Of a DNA stretch of 64,000 nucleotides, positions 51,484 through 61,311 are shown in pieces. The position numbers and the translations under genes are program-made. Position 1 is the stretch's first letter. Every line of letters begins with the position of its first letter. The notes beneath the pieces are model-generated. The model saw only the letters and a program-made list of their open reading frames with translations. It did not search any database and was not told the DNA's origin. The stretch lies in NCBI RefSeq assembly GCF_007994225.1, contig NZ_VLLL01000005.1:314359-378358 (forward strand), given 5' to 3'. Origin of the DNA: Stackebrandtia albiflava. Its GTDB lineage: Bacteria > Actinomycetota > Actinomycetes > Mycobacteriales > Micromonosporaceae.

Positions 51484-53178
51484 ATGAGATCGAGATGCCG
51501 TGCCCTGGCCTTGATCGTCGCCACGGCCATGCTGTCGATGCTGCCCGGCATGGTCGACAGCCCGCCGGCGAACGCCGACCCCGGCGTGTTTGCCACCGAA
51601 CCCGTCACCTGGAGGGTGACGACCTCACCCGTGCAGGTCACCGAACTACTCGACGCCGGTTTCGACGTCGCCGAATACCGCGACGGCGACGCCTTCGTGC
51701 TCGGGGACGCCGCCGTCGCGGAACGGTTGCGCGACCGCGGACTGCGACCCCGGTTCCACGACACCGTGTACAAGGAGGTGGCCGACGTGACCACCGCCGA
51801 GGACACCTTCTACGGCGGGTACCGCACCGCCGCCGCGCACCTGGCGCACCTCGACACCGTCGCCGCCGCGCACCCCGACCTGGCCACCGTGTACGACATC
51901 GGAGACTCCTGGCGCAAGACCGTCGGTCAGGGCGGCCACGACATAAAGGCGATCTGCATCACCGCCCGCCAGCCGGGCGACTGCCAACTGTCGCCGAGCT
52001 CCGCCAAGCCGCGCTTCTCGATCATCTCGCAGATCCACGCCCGTGAGATCGCCACCGGCGAGCTGACCTACCGGTGGATCGACCACCTCGTGAACGGATA
52101 CGGCACCGACACCGAGATCACCGAACTCCTCGACACCACCGAGGTGTGGGTGGTACCGATCGCCAACCCCGACGGCGTCGACCTGGTCGCCGCCGGAGGC
52201 GACCGGCCGGTCCTCCACCGCAAGAACGCCAACACCAGCCACGGTTCCTGCTCCGGAACCGGAAGGGGCGTCGACCTCAACCGCAACCACACCTTCAAGT
52301 GGGGCGGTGCCTCCAGCAGTCCGTGCGCCGAGACCTACCAGGGACCCCGTGGCGCCTCCGAGCCCGAGGTCGTCGCCCTGGAGCAGTTCTTCGCCAAGAT
52401 CCACCCCGACCAGCGCGGCCCGGCCGACACCGACCCCGCCCCCGCGGACACCCGGGACACGATGATCTCGTTGCACGCCTACGGCAACTACGTCATCCAC
52501 CCGTGGGGTTGGACCGCCAACCAGATGGCGCCCAACGCCGCCGCCCTGCGGGCACTGGGCACCGACATGGCGCAGTACAACGGTTATCGCGTCGGTACGG
52601 CTCCCCAGACCGTCGGCTACACCGCGACGGGATCCACCGACGACTTCGTGTACGGCGCGTTCGGCGTCGCGGGCTACACCTTCGAGGTCGGTTCGTCGTG
52701 GGGCACCTGCGGGGGCTTCCTCCCCGCCTACTCGTGTGTGGACGGCACCTTCTGGCCCGCCAACCGGGACGCCTTCATGACCGCCGCGCAGGCCGCCGAC
52801 TCGCCGTACTCCGACGGCGATCCCGGTCAGCCGGGCGACTGCGTGGGGGCCGCCACGACCTCGGTCCCGTTGGCCGACCGGGCGACGACCGAGTCGCCGG
52901 TCACGGTCGCCTGCGAACGCTCCGCGACCTCCGCCGCAGCGGTCACCGTGGACATCACCCACACCTACCGTGGTGACCTCCGCATCGACCTGGTGGCACC
53001 GGACGGATCGGTGTACCCGTTGAAGTCCTCCAGCGCGTGGGACGGCGCCGACGACGTCCGGGCCACCTATCCGGTGGACCTGTCGGCCGAAGCCGCCGGC
53101 GGCACCTGGACGTTGCGGGTCGCCGACGTGTACTCCGGCGACACCGGCACCCTGAACTCCTGGTCCGTGACGCTGTGA
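51484..53178 (+). CDS. Secreted M14 zinc carboxypeptidase with P-domain
   Basis: 564 residues from ATG 51484, preceded by AAGGAG. A signal peptide (ALALIVATAMLSMLPGM) is probably cut after ANA near residue 31. A propeptide-like segment precedes the M14 domain. Zinc ligands are His185 and Glu188 in HAREIATGE, with His331 in SLHAYGNYV; Glu401 in YTFEVGSS is the catalytic base. Residues about 465-564 are a P/proprotein-convertase-type beta-domain (ITHTYRGDLRIDLVAPDG and WTLRVADVYSGDTG). It degrades proteins outside the cell from the C-terminus. Confidence 0.93.
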   Translation: MRSRCRALALIVATAMLSMLPGMVDSPPANADPGVFATEPVTWRVTTSPVQVTELLDAGFDVAEYRDGDAFVLGDAAVAERLRDRGLRPRFHDTVYKEVADVTTAEDTFYGGYRTAAAHLAHLDTVAAAHPDLATVYDIGDSWRKTVGQGGHDIKAICITARQPGDCQLSPSSAKPRFSIISQIHAREIATGELTYRWIDHLVNGYGTDTEITELLDTTEVWVVPIANPDGVDLVAAGGDRPVLHRKNANTSHGSCSGTGRGVDLNRNHTFKWGGASSSPCAETYQGPRGASEPEVVALEQFFAKIHPDQRGPADTDPAPADTRDTMISLHAYGNYVIHPWGWTANQMAPNAAALRALGTDMAQYNGYRVGTAPQTVGYTATGSTDDFVYGAFGVAGYTFEVGSSWGTCGGFLPAYSCVDGTFWPANRDAFMTAAQAADSPYSDGDPGQPGDCVGAATTSVPLADRATTESPVTVACERSATSAAAVTVDITHTYRGDLRIDLVAPDGSVYPLKSSSAWDGADDVRATYPVDLSAEAAGGTWTLRVADVYSGDTGTLNSWSVTL

Positions 53179-53181
53179 CCC

Positions 53182-53213
53182 CGCGCCCCGGGCCGTGCGC
53201 GGCCCGGGGCGCG
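53182..53213. terminator. Bidirectional terminator after M14 peptidase
   Basis: Perfect 13-bp stem, arms 53182-53194 and 53201-53213, six-base loop. It starts three bases after the stop codon. Confidence 0.75.
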
Positions 53214-53217
53214 CCGG

Positions 53218-53826
53218 TCAGTGCGCCAGCGCCGAACGCACCCCCAGCGCGACCAGCAGGAGCCCACCGGCACGACGCACCCCACCGGTGAAACCGCGCA
53301 ACCGGCGGGAACGCCCGGCCGACCTCACCGCCACCGCCCACAGCGTCAACCAGGGCGTCAACAGCAGGACGTGCAGGCCCGCCAGGAGGAACGCCGCCGC
53401 GGCGGCCGACTCGCCCGGTGCCAGGAACTGCACCGGCAGGGTCAGGTACACCATCGCCGCCTTCGGGTTGGCGACATTGCCGAACAGTGCCTGGAGGAAC
53501 ACGTTGCGGCGGGCGGGTGCGGTCGTGGCGGCCGGTCTCGGCGGGCGCGTGACCACGAGCCACAGTCCCAGGCCCACGAGGTAGACGGCGCCGACGACCC
53601 GCACCACCGCGAGTGCGGTCGCCGACGCCGCCACCAGCGCGGACAGCCCCAGGGCGGCGAGCCCGGCGTGGACGAACAGGCCGGTCGCGGTCCCGAGCAT
53701 CACCGCCAGGACCTCTCGCCGTCCGGCGGTGGCGGCGTACTGGGCGACGAGTACGGCGCTGGTGCCGGGTGCGAGGACTATGGGGACCAGCGCGAGCGTC
53801 AGGCCCGCCACCAGGTGCCAGGACAT
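53218..53826 (-). CDS. LysE family exporter
   Basis: 202 residues from ATG 53826 (MSWHLVAGL), chosen because GGGAG lies just upstream; ATG 53838 adds four residues. Six hydrophobic segments and the family motif PGTSAVLVAQYAATAGRREV with FGNVANPKAAMVYLTLP mark LysE/RhtB exporters. They export amino acids or related small molecules across the membrane. The gene converges with the M14 peptidase, which could produce amino acids or peptides; any functional link is speculative. Confidence 0.88.
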   Translation of the reverse strand: MSWHLVAGLTLALVPIVLAPGTSAVLVAQYAATAGRREVLAVMLGTATGLFVHAGLAALGLSALVAASATALAVVRVVGAVYLVGLGLWLVVTRPPRPAATTAPARRNVFLQALFGNVANPKAAMVYLTLPVQFLAPGESAAAAAFLLAGLHVLLLTPWLTLWAVAVRSAGRSRRLRGFTGGVRRAGGLLLVALGVRSALAH

Positions 53827-53880
53827 GTGGACTCCCATCGGAGGTCTGCGCCGGAGTGTCGTCCGTGCGCGCGGGACCGG

Positions 53881-54624
53881 TCAGCCGACCTCGACGAACC
53901 GGACGTGGCTGGTGATCCGGGAGTCGGCGTGCCTGATGTGGAACGTCACGGCGGGGGGAGCCTCCCGGTCGATCGGCCCGCCGGCGTGGAAGTCGAGGTG
54001 GACGGTGGAGGTGACGCCGGGGGCGACCAGTACCGGCAGTCGGCCCAGCACGGTGAACGCGGGGGTGTGGGCGTGGCCGCAGAGCACCGCCGCCACCTGC
54101 GGATGCCGGTTGAGGACGGTGACGAGCGCGTCGCCGTTCCGTAGCCGCATCCCGTCGACGAAGCCGACTCCGAGCGGGACCGGCGGATGGTGGAAGCACA
54201 CGTACGCGGGTGTCGTGGGCGCCGCCGAGAGCGTGGCGTCGAGCCACGCCAGCGTGGTCTCGTCGAGTTCACCGTCGTCCTCACCGGGGATGACGGAGTC
54301 GCACAGCAGGAAACGCACCCCGCCCGCCTCGTGCACCCGGTTGACGGGCGCGTCGCCCTCGTCCAGGCCGAGTAGTCCCCGCCGGTACGGGCCGCGCACG
54401 TCGTGGTTGCCGGGGCAGTGGAGTACGGGGGCGGGCATGTCGGCGAAGAGGCCGGCGGCCTGTGCGTACTCGGCGGCGAGTCCGTGTTCGGCGATGTCTC
54501 CGGTGACCAGTACCGCGTCCGAGCGCGGTGCCGCCCTGTTCAGATAGTCGACGACGGCTTCGGCGCGACGGAGGCTGCGCGGGTCGTGGATGTGCAGGTC
54601 GCTGATGTGCGCGGTCACGTGCAT
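53881..54624 (-). CDS. Metallophosphoesterase (CpdA-like)
   Basis: 247 residues from ATG 54624. Metal-binding motifs are complete: DLHIHD, GDIAEH, GNHD, FHHPP and GHAH, in the order of the calcineurin-like family. The layout resembles 3',5'-cyclic-nucleotide phosphodiesterases such as CpdA/Rv0805, but a broader phosphodiesterase role cannot be excluded. It is divergent from the CGNR-type regulator. A heptamer repeated three times lies between, and a copy sits eight bases upstream of this ATG. Confidence 0.9.
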   Translation of the reverse strand: MHVTAHISDLHIHDPRSLRRAEAVVDYLNRAAPRSDAVLVTGDIAEHGLAAEYAQAAGLFADMPAPVLHCPGNHDVRGPYRRGLLGLDEGDAPVNRVHEAGGVRFLLCDSVIPGEDDGELDETTLAWLDATLSAAPTTPAYVCFHHPPVPLGVGFVDGMRLRNGDALVTVLNRHPQVAAVLCGHAHTPAFTVLGRLPVLVAPGVTSTVHLDFHAGGPIDREAPPAVTFHIRHADSRITSHVRFVEVG

Positions 54625-54631
54625 CGGTTCA

Positions 54632-54714
54632 CCTAACGGTTAATGAGTGCGTTCGCGTGAGAACCTAGCAGGTGTCGACGTGCCCTAACGGCAGAGGGTC
54701 GATCAATCGTTAGG
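54632..54714. promoter_or_regulatory. Three copies of heptamer CCTAACG/CGTTAGG
   Basis: CCTAACG at 54632-54638 and 54684-54690 and its complement CGTTAGG at 54708-54714. They occupy the 98-bp divergent region between the metallophosphoesterase (start 54624) and the CGNR gene (start 54723). The outer copies lie eight to nine bases from each start codon. This is a compact operator layout for the CGNR protein. Confidence 0.5.
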
Positions 54715-54722
54715 ATGAGGGG

Positions 54723-55304
54723 ATGACGGAGGACCTACTGGCGATGGCGCTCGCCGGCACCGTGCACGGCGACGGAGCCGGCGGGGTGACCGACGACCTC
54801 GTGGACCTCGCCGGTCTCGACCGGTGGCTGGCGCGGTGGTGCCCCGGACTGACGGCGGACGCGACGGCGCTGCACCGGGTGCGCAGGTCCCGCCGCGCGG
54901 TACGCCTGCTGCTGTCCGAGGCCACGGGTGCCCCCGCCACCCGGGTGGACGACGACGGCAGCCCCGTCGACTCGGCCTGGGCGCGGCAGGTGCTCAACGC
55001 CGACGCCGCGCGGGTCGCCCGCATCCACCGACTGGAGGTCGACGGCGACCGGCTGGTGCTGCGGGACGACTGGACCGCCGGCTCCGCGCTCGACAGGTTC
55101 GCCGCGGGACTCGCGGCCTCGGCGATGGGGCTGCTCACCGGTCCGGAACGTGACCGGATCCGGGCGTGTGCGGCACCTCGTTGTGTCCGGTACTTCCTGG
55201 CGTCGCACGGTCGGCAGGCGTTCTGCAAACCGGCGTGCAGCAATCGGGCGCGCGCGGCCCGGCACTACCGGCGTCACCGGTCCCCGTCACCAGATCGGCC
55301 TTAG
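54723..55304 (+). CDS. CGNR zinc-finger transcriptional regulator
   Basis: 193 residues. An ABATE-type N-terminal domain (about 1-140) with conserved RxxRxxVRxxL-like features (HRVRRSRRAVRLLLSEATG) precedes a C-terminal zinc finger. The finger is CAAPRC-x12-CKPAC-SNRARAARHYRR, four cysteines, where the usual CGNR becomes CSNR. Such proteins are predicted DNA-binding regulators of stress genes. Its stop region overlaps the convergent MarR gene by 18 bases. It faces a metallophosphoesterase gene. Confidence 0.85.
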   Translation: MTEDLLAMALAGTVHGDGAGGVTDDLVDLAGLDRWLARWCPGLTADATALHRVRRSRRAVRLLLSEATGAPATRVDDDGSPVDSAWARQVLNADAARVARIHRLEVDGDRLVLRDDWTAGSALDRFAAGLAASAMGLLTGPERDRIRACAAPRCVRYFLASHGRQAFCKPACSNRARAARHYRRHRSPSPDRP

Positions 55305-55730
55305 CCTCCCGGCGGGGGCGACCCGGCCCAGCGAGTCCAGCAGAGTGCCGACGGCCTCGGCGCCGAGCGTCTGCCGCCATTGACCGACCAGCTCGGCGGC
55401 GGCCTGGTCGGCGGCACGTGTCGCGGCGACGCCCCGGGCGGTGAGTGTCACGATCTTCGCCCGCCCGTCCCTGGGATCGGGTTCCCGCCTGACGTAACCC
55501 TTGCGACTCAGCTCGTCGACCAACTGGCTGGCGGCCTGTTTCGTGACGCCCATGTGCGCCGCCAACTCGCTGATCCCCGCGTCTCCGGCGGCGATCCGGG
55601 CGAAGACGAACCCGTGCGCTGGGCGCAGGTCGTCGAATCCGGCGGCCCGGGTGCGCGCGTCGATGCCGTCCACCAGTCCACGTGCGGCCGCCAGCACCAC
55701 CACGGCCAGCGCCAGGTTCTCGGTCTCCAT
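55287..55730 (-). CDS. MarR family transcriptional regulator
   Basis: 147 residues. The MarR winged helix is clear: AHGFVFARIAAGDAGISELA, the recognition helix HMGVTKQAASQLVDELSRKG and wing VRREPDPRDGRAKIVTLTARG. It is divergent from a cupin gene. Two palindromes with matching half-sites lie between the two starts and are the likely operator. It probably represses itself and the cupin gene. The ligand is unknown. Confidence 0.92.
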   Translation of the reverse strand: METENLALAVVVLAAARGLVDGIDARTRAAGFDDLRPAHGFVFARIAAGDAGISELAAHMGVTKQAASQLVDELSRKGYVRREPDPRDGRAKIVTLTARGVAATRAADQAAAELVGQWRQTLGAEAVGTLLDSLGRVAPAGRLRPIW

Positions 55731-55748
55731 ATCGGCATTGTCCCATTG

Positions 55749-55790
55749 GTCAAGCTGCTTGACTTTTTGATACGGTCAAGTGGCTTGACC
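55749..55790. promoter_or_regulatory. Two MarR-type palindromic operators
   Basis: Site A GTCAAG-CTG-CTTGAC (55749-55763) and site B GGTCAAG-TGG-CTTGACC (55774-55790). Centres are 26 bp apart. They fill the intergenic region between the MarR start (55730) and the cupin start (55814). Confidence 0.7.
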
Positions 55791-55813
55791 AATTCTCCTG
55801 AAGGGATCACACC

Positions 55814-56188
55814 ATGCCGATAATCCCCGCCGACGCCGCACGGGTACACCACGCACACGGCGGTACCTGGACCTCCTACGTCTCACCCGGCCTGGGGAGC
55901 GACGACCTGTGCGCGTGGCGGATCACGCTCCCGGCCGGCGCCACCGGCGTCCCCCACCGGGTCAACCACGAGGAGGTGCTGCTGGTCCTCACCGGTGAAC
56001 TCCGCTACGAGGAGGGCGGCGACGCCTCCACCGCCCGGCCCGGCGACGTCATCCGCATCCCCGCGGACACCCCCGTGAACCTGGCGAACCCCGGCGACAC
56101 GCCCGCCACCGCCTGGGTCACCACCCGCAGCGGACTCGTCGGCACCTTCCCCGACGGCAGCCGGGTCACTCCGGAGTGGACCCGCTGA
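55814..56188 (+). CDS. Cupin domain protein
   Basis: 124 residues from ATG 55814. The single cupin barrel has PHRVNHEEVLLVLTGELRYE (motif 1, with metal-type His/Glu) and RPGDVIRIPADTPVNLANPG (motif 2). It could be an enzyme or a small-molecule binding protein; no catalytic specificity is evident. It is divergent from the MarR regulator gene and likely its target. A 15-bp hairpin ends the transcript. Confidence 0.88.
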   Translation: MPIIPADAARVHHAHGGTWTSYVSPGLGSDDLCAWRITLPAGATGVPHRVNHEEVLLVLTGELRYEEGGDASTARPGDVIRIPADTPVNLANPGDTPATAWVTTRSGLVGTFPDGSRVTPEWTR

Positions 56189-56192
56189 GACC

Positions 56193-56224
56193 GGTGGCCG
56201 CGCCCGGGTCCGGGCGCGGCCACC
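56193..56224 (+). terminator. Hairpin terminator after the cupin gene
   Basis: Arms 56193-56207 and 56210-56224, perfect 15 bp (outer pairs realistic; the two-base loop would open). Confidence 0.65.
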
Positions 56225-56381
56225 CGAGTCCGACCTCCGTTCACCGTTCCGTAACGGGAATAGACACCGACGTAACCCGTCGCGCCCACGGCCGAAACAC
56301 CCCGGGTGCAGGCTGAGTCCACGGTGGGCGACGCCGCCTCACCGTACGAACCCCGGACGGTATGAGAACGAAGGAGGCGGC

Positions 56382-57659
<1,278 letters not shown>

Positions 57660-57670
57660 GTCGACCCCGG

Positions 57671-57700
57671 CGGGGCGCCCACGACGCGGTGGGCGCCCCG
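57671..57700 (+). terminator. Hairpin terminator after amt
   Basis: Perfect 12-bp stem, arms 57671-57682 and 57689-57700, six-base loop. Confidence 0.7.
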
Positions 57701-57731
57701 TCTGCGTGTCCGGGGTGTGTGTCGGCTCACA

Positions 57732-57796
57732 ACGAGACGCGGCGTCTTGTGTTCTCCGGATCCGCCGCTATGATGAGACGAGACGTTTCGTCTCGT
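57732..57796 (+). promoter_or_regulatory. Promoter with two TetR-like palindromic operators
   Basis: Site 1 ACGAGACG-CGG-CGTCTTGT (57732-57750) and site 2 ACGAGACG-TTT-CGTCTCGT (57778-57796), with one mismatch in site 1. The promoter TTGTGT (57747-57752), 16 bp, TATGAT (57769-57774) lies between them. Site 1 overlaps the -35 and site 2 covers the expected start point, giving strong repression geometry. No regulator gene of matching type is next to it. Confidence 0.7.
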
Positions 57797-57869
57797 ATGA
57801 ATCGAAGGAGCACACCTGACCACCACACCGCGAACCGCGACCACCGTCACCCCGGACCCGAGGAGGACC

Positions 57870-59501
57870 ATGCGCACTCGATCGACACTCGCCGACACCC
57901 AGCTCGCCCTGGCCGAGGTCACCAGGCGCTACGGCGACCGACTCGTCCTCGACCGGGTGACCCTCGCCGTCACACCGGGGGAGAGGGTCGGCGTCATCGG
58001 CGACAACGGTTCGGGCAAGTCCACCCTGCTGCGCCTGATGGCGGGGATCGACACACCCGACAACGGCACCGTCACCGTCGCCGCCCCCGGGGGAGTGGGA
58101 CACCTCGCGCAGACACTCGGCCTACCCGGCCACGCCACCGTGCGAGACGCCGTCGACCTGGCACTGGCCGACCTGCGCGCCCTGGAACGCCGGATGACCG
58201 ACGCCGGACTGCGGCTGCGCCACGACGACTCGCCCGAGGCACTCGCGCACTACGCCGCGCTGGTCGCCGAGTTCGAGGCCCGCGACGGCTACCGTGCCGA
58301 CCTCGAGGTGGACATCGCGCTGGCCGGTCTGGGACGGGAACCGTTCGCCCCCGACCGGCGACTGGACACACTCTCCGGCGGCGAACGCGCCCGGCTCGCC
58401 CTCGCCGCGACCCTGGCCGCCTCCCCCGAACTGCTGCTGCTCGACGAACCGACGAACGACCTCGACGACGCCGCCGTCGCGTGGCTGGAGAACCGGCTGC
58501 GCGACCACCGGGGCACCCTGGTGGCCGTCAGCCACGACCGCGCCTTCCTCGACGCGGTCACGACGGCGGTGCTGGAGGTCGACTCCGACCGGCGCACCGT
58601 GCGGCGCTTCGGCACCGGTTACGCCGGATACCTGCGGGCGAAGGAGGCGGAACGCCAGGCACGACTGCGCGAACACGCCCGATGGCGGGACGAGGTCTCC
58701 CGGCACACCGCGCTGCTGGACGCCAACGCCGGACGGCTCGCCGGAATCCCCCGCAAGGCGCCCGCCGCGTTCAGCGGAGCCGGCGCCTTTCGGGCCAGAT
58801 CCCGCGCGCACGGCGCCATGGGCAGGATCCGCAACGCCGCCGAACGGCTGGAACGCCTCCACCGGGACCCGGTCCCGCCGCCGCCGGAACCGCTGCGGTT
58901 CACCGGGCGGGTCGCCGCCTCCGCGCCGGACGGCGCCGAGGTGGTGAGGGTGTCCGGCCTGCGGGTCGCCGGGCGGCTGTGGCTCGACGGGCTCGTCGTG
59001 AAGGCGGGTGAACGTCTCCTGGTCACCGGCGACAACGGCGCGGGCAAGTCCACCCTGATGGCGGTGCTGGCCGGGGAACTCGCCCCCGACTCCGGGACCG
59101 TGACGGTGACCGGCCGTACCGGGCTGCTCCGGCAGGACGACCCGGTCGTGGCGACCCACGCCACCCTGCTGGAGGCGTTCGCCGCCGGACGTCCCGGCCC
59201 CGCCGACGCACACACCGACACACTGCGGGGGCTCGGGCTGTTCCGGGAGCGGGAACTGACACGACGGGTGTGCGACCTGTCCGTCGGGCAGCGTCGCCGG
59301 CTCGAACTCGCCCGGCTGGTAAGTCGTCCCGCCGACCTGTTGCTGCTCGACGAACCGACCAACCACCTGTCACCGGTCCTGGTCGAACAACTCGAAGCCG
59401 CACTGGCCGACTTCACGGGCGCGGTGATCGTCGTGACCCACGACCGCCGGATGCGCCGGGGCCACCACGGCCCCCGGCTCCACCTGACGCCGACCGGCTG
59501 A
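57870..59501 (+). CDS. ABC-F family ATPase, antibiotic-resistance type
   Basis: 543 residues from ATG 57870 (AGGAGG only three bases upstream). An in-frame CTG at 57816 with AAGGAG upstream would add 18 residues. Two ABC domains on one chain, with no membrane segments: GDNGSGKSTLL and LSGGERARLALAA with LLLDEPTNDLDD in domain 1; GDNGAGKSTLM and LSVGQRRRLELARL with LLLDEPTNHLSP in domain 2. ABC-F proteins bind the ribosomal E site and dislodge antibiotics or rescue stalled complexes. This layout resembles actinomycete self-resistance proteins (macrolide/lincosamide type). No biosynthetic cluster is visible here. Confidence 0.92.
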   Translation: MRTRSTLADTQLALAEVTRRYGDRLVLDRVTLAVTPGERVGVIGDNGSGKSTLLRLMAGIDTPDNGTVTVAAPGGVGHLAQTLGLPGHATVRDAVDLALADLRALERRMTDAGLRLRHDDSPEALAHYAALVAEFEARDGYRADLEVDIALAGLGREPFAPDRRLDTLSGGERARLALAATLAASPELLLLDEPTNDLDDAAVAWLENRLRDHRGTLVAVSHDRAFLDAVTTAVLEVDSDRRTVRRFGTGYAGYLRAKEAERQARLREHARWRDEVSRHTALLDANAGRLAGIPRKAPAAFSGAGAFRARSRAHGAMGRIRNAAERLERLHRDPVPPPPEPLRFTGRVAASAPDGAEVVRVSGLRVAGRLWLDGLVVKAGERLLVTGDNGAGKSTLMAVLAGELAPDSGTVTVTGRTGLLRQDDPVVATHATLLEAFAAGRPGPADAHTDTLRGLGLFRERELTRRVCDLSVGQRRRLELARLVSRPADLLLLDEPTNHLSPVLVEQLEAALADFTGAVIVVTHDRRMRRGHHGPRLHLTPTG

Positions 59502-59694
59502 GGGCGCGGGCGTCCGTCCGGGGGACCTTGATCCCCGCGAACGGGCGCCCGCCGGAACGTGCCGGTACCGCAGCGCAGTCGCCGAAGCCGAAGCCGGGTC
59601 GTTAAGCTCGTAGTGTCTGTGCTCCCGTCCGTGCTACCCACGGCGACGAGGCAAGCCGACGTGACCAGGTTTCCGCTGTACACAAGGATTATTC

Positions 59695-61281
59695 GTGTTT
59701 GACTCGTTGTCCGAGCGCCTCTCCGGCATCTTCGACTCGCTGCGCGGCAAGGGCCGTCTCAGCGACGCCGACATCGACGCCACCGCCCGGCAGATCCGGA
59801 TGGCCCTGCTGGAAGCCGACGTCGCCTTGCCGGTGGTCAAGGCGTTCATCCACCGCGTCAAGGAACGCTGCCGCGGCGTCGAGGTCTCCAAGGCGCTCAA
59901 CCCCGCCCAGCAGGTCGTCAAGATCGTCAACGAGGAACTCGTCGCCATCCTGGGCGGTGAGACGCGCCGGCTCGAATTCGCCAAGCAGCCGCCGACCGTG
60001 ATCATGCTCGCCGGTCTGCAGGGCGCCGGTAAGACCACCCTCGCCGGGAAGCTCGCCAAATGGCTGCGCGACCAGAACCACCAGCCGCTGCTGGTCGCCG
60101 CCGACCTGCAACGCCCCAACGCGGTGCAGCAGCTCCAGGTCCTCGGCGAACGCGCCGGAGTCGAGGTCTACGCGCCCGAACCGGGCAGCGGAGTGGGCGA
60201 CCCGGTGCAGGTCGCCCGGGAGTCCCTCGCGCACGCCACCCGCCACGCACGCGACATCGTGATCATCGACACCGCCGGTCGACTCGGCATCGACGAGGAG
60301 ATGATGGCGCAGGCCCGCGCCATCCGCGACGCCACCGAACCCGACGAGACCCTGTTCGTCATCGACGCCATGATCGGTCAGGACGCCGTCGCGACCGCCG
60401 AGGCGTTCCGCGACGGAGTCGGGATCACCGGTGTCGTCCTGTCCAAGCTCGACGGCGACGCCCGCGGTGGTGCGGCCCTGTCGGTCCGGGAGGTCACCGG
60501 GCAGCCGATCATGTTCGCCAGCGTCGGCGAGAAACTGGAGGACTTCGACGTCTTCCACCCCGAACGCATGGCCTCCCGCATCCTCGGGATGGGCGACGTC
60601 CTCACCCTGATCGAACAGGCCGAGCAGGCGTTCGAGGACGACCAGAAGGAGAGGATGACCAAGAAGCTGCTCGGCGGCGACGGCTTCACCCTCGACGACT
60701 TCCTCGAACAGCTCATCGCGATACGCAAGATGGGGCCGATCGCGAACCTGATGGGCATGATGCCCGGCATGAACCAGATGAAGGACCAGATCGCCGAGAT
60801 CGACGACAAGCATCTGGACAAGGTCACCGCCGTCATCCGCTCCATGACCCCGGACGAACGGAACGACCCCAAGATCATCAAGGGGTCCCGGCGCACCCGC
60901 ATCGCCAACGGATCCGGCACCACCGTCAACGACGTCAACCAGATCCTGACCCGGTTCACCGAGGCGCAGAAGATGATGAAGCAGATGGGCGGCATGATGG
61001 GCCTGCCCGGTGGCCGCCGCAAGGCCACCAAGTCGCCGAACATCAAGCGCAAGAACAAGAAGGGCAAGGTCGTCACCCGCAAGGCCCGCGGCGGCGGCGG
61101 TGGACTGCCGGGCCTGCCCGGCGGCCTGGGCGGCCAGCTCCCCGGCCAGGCACCCGGCCAACCACCCGCAGGGTTCGACCCCTCCGCGTTGCAAGGCGGC
61201 GGCGCCTTCGACGTGCCCGACCTCGACTTCGGCCAGCTCGCCGGGAAGAAGCCGAAGAAACCCAAGAAGCGGAAGAAGTGA
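59695..61281 (+). CDS. ffh: Signal recognition particle protein Ffh
   Basis: 528 residues from GTG 59695. The NG domain has GLQGAGKTTLAGKLAKWL (G1), DTAGRLGIDEEM (G3) and SKLDGDARGGAAL (G4). The M domain (about 300-430) is methionine-rich (MGPIANLMGMMPGMNQMKDQ and GTTVNDVNQILTRF). The C-terminus is an unusual Gly/Pro/Gln-rich tail ending in a lysine run (KPKKPKKRKK). It binds signal peptides and 4.5S RNA and partners FtsY. Position near amt and smc matches Rv2916c. A TAGTGT -10 lies upstream near 59610. Confidence 0.97.
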   Translation: MFDSLSERLSGIFDSLRGKGRLSDADIDATARQIRMALLEADVALPVVKAFIHRVKERCRGVEVSKALNPAQQVVKIVNEELVAILGGETRRLEFAKQPPTVIMLAGLQGAGKTTLAGKLAKWLRDQNHQPLLVAADLQRPNAVQQLQVLGERAGVEVYAPEPGSGVGDPVQVARESLAHATRHARDIVIIDTAGRLGIDEEMMAQARAIRDATEPDETLFVIDAMIGQDAVATAEAFRDGVGITGVVLSKLDGDARGGAALSVREVTGQPIMFASVGEKLEDFDVFHPERMASRILGMGDVLTLIEQAEQAFEDDQKERMTKKLLGGDGFTLDDFLEQLIAIRKMGPIANLMGMMPGMNQMKDQIAEIDDKHLDKVTAVIRSMTPDERNDPKIIKGSRRTRIANGSGTTVNDVNQILTRFTEAQKMMKQMGGMMGLPGGRRKATKSPNIKRKNKKGKVVTRKARGGGGGLPGLPGGLGGQLPGQAPGQPPAGFDPSALQGGGAFDVPDLDFGQLAGKKPKKPKKRKK

Positions 61282-61286
61282 CCGGC

Positions 61287-61311
61287 GCGGTGGGGTGTGG
61301 AGCCCCACCGC
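61287..61311 (+). terminator. Hairpin terminator after ffh
   Basis: Perfect 9-bp stem GCGGTGGGG/CCCCACCGC (61287-61295/61303-61311), seven-base loop, six bases after the stop. Confidence 0.6.
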
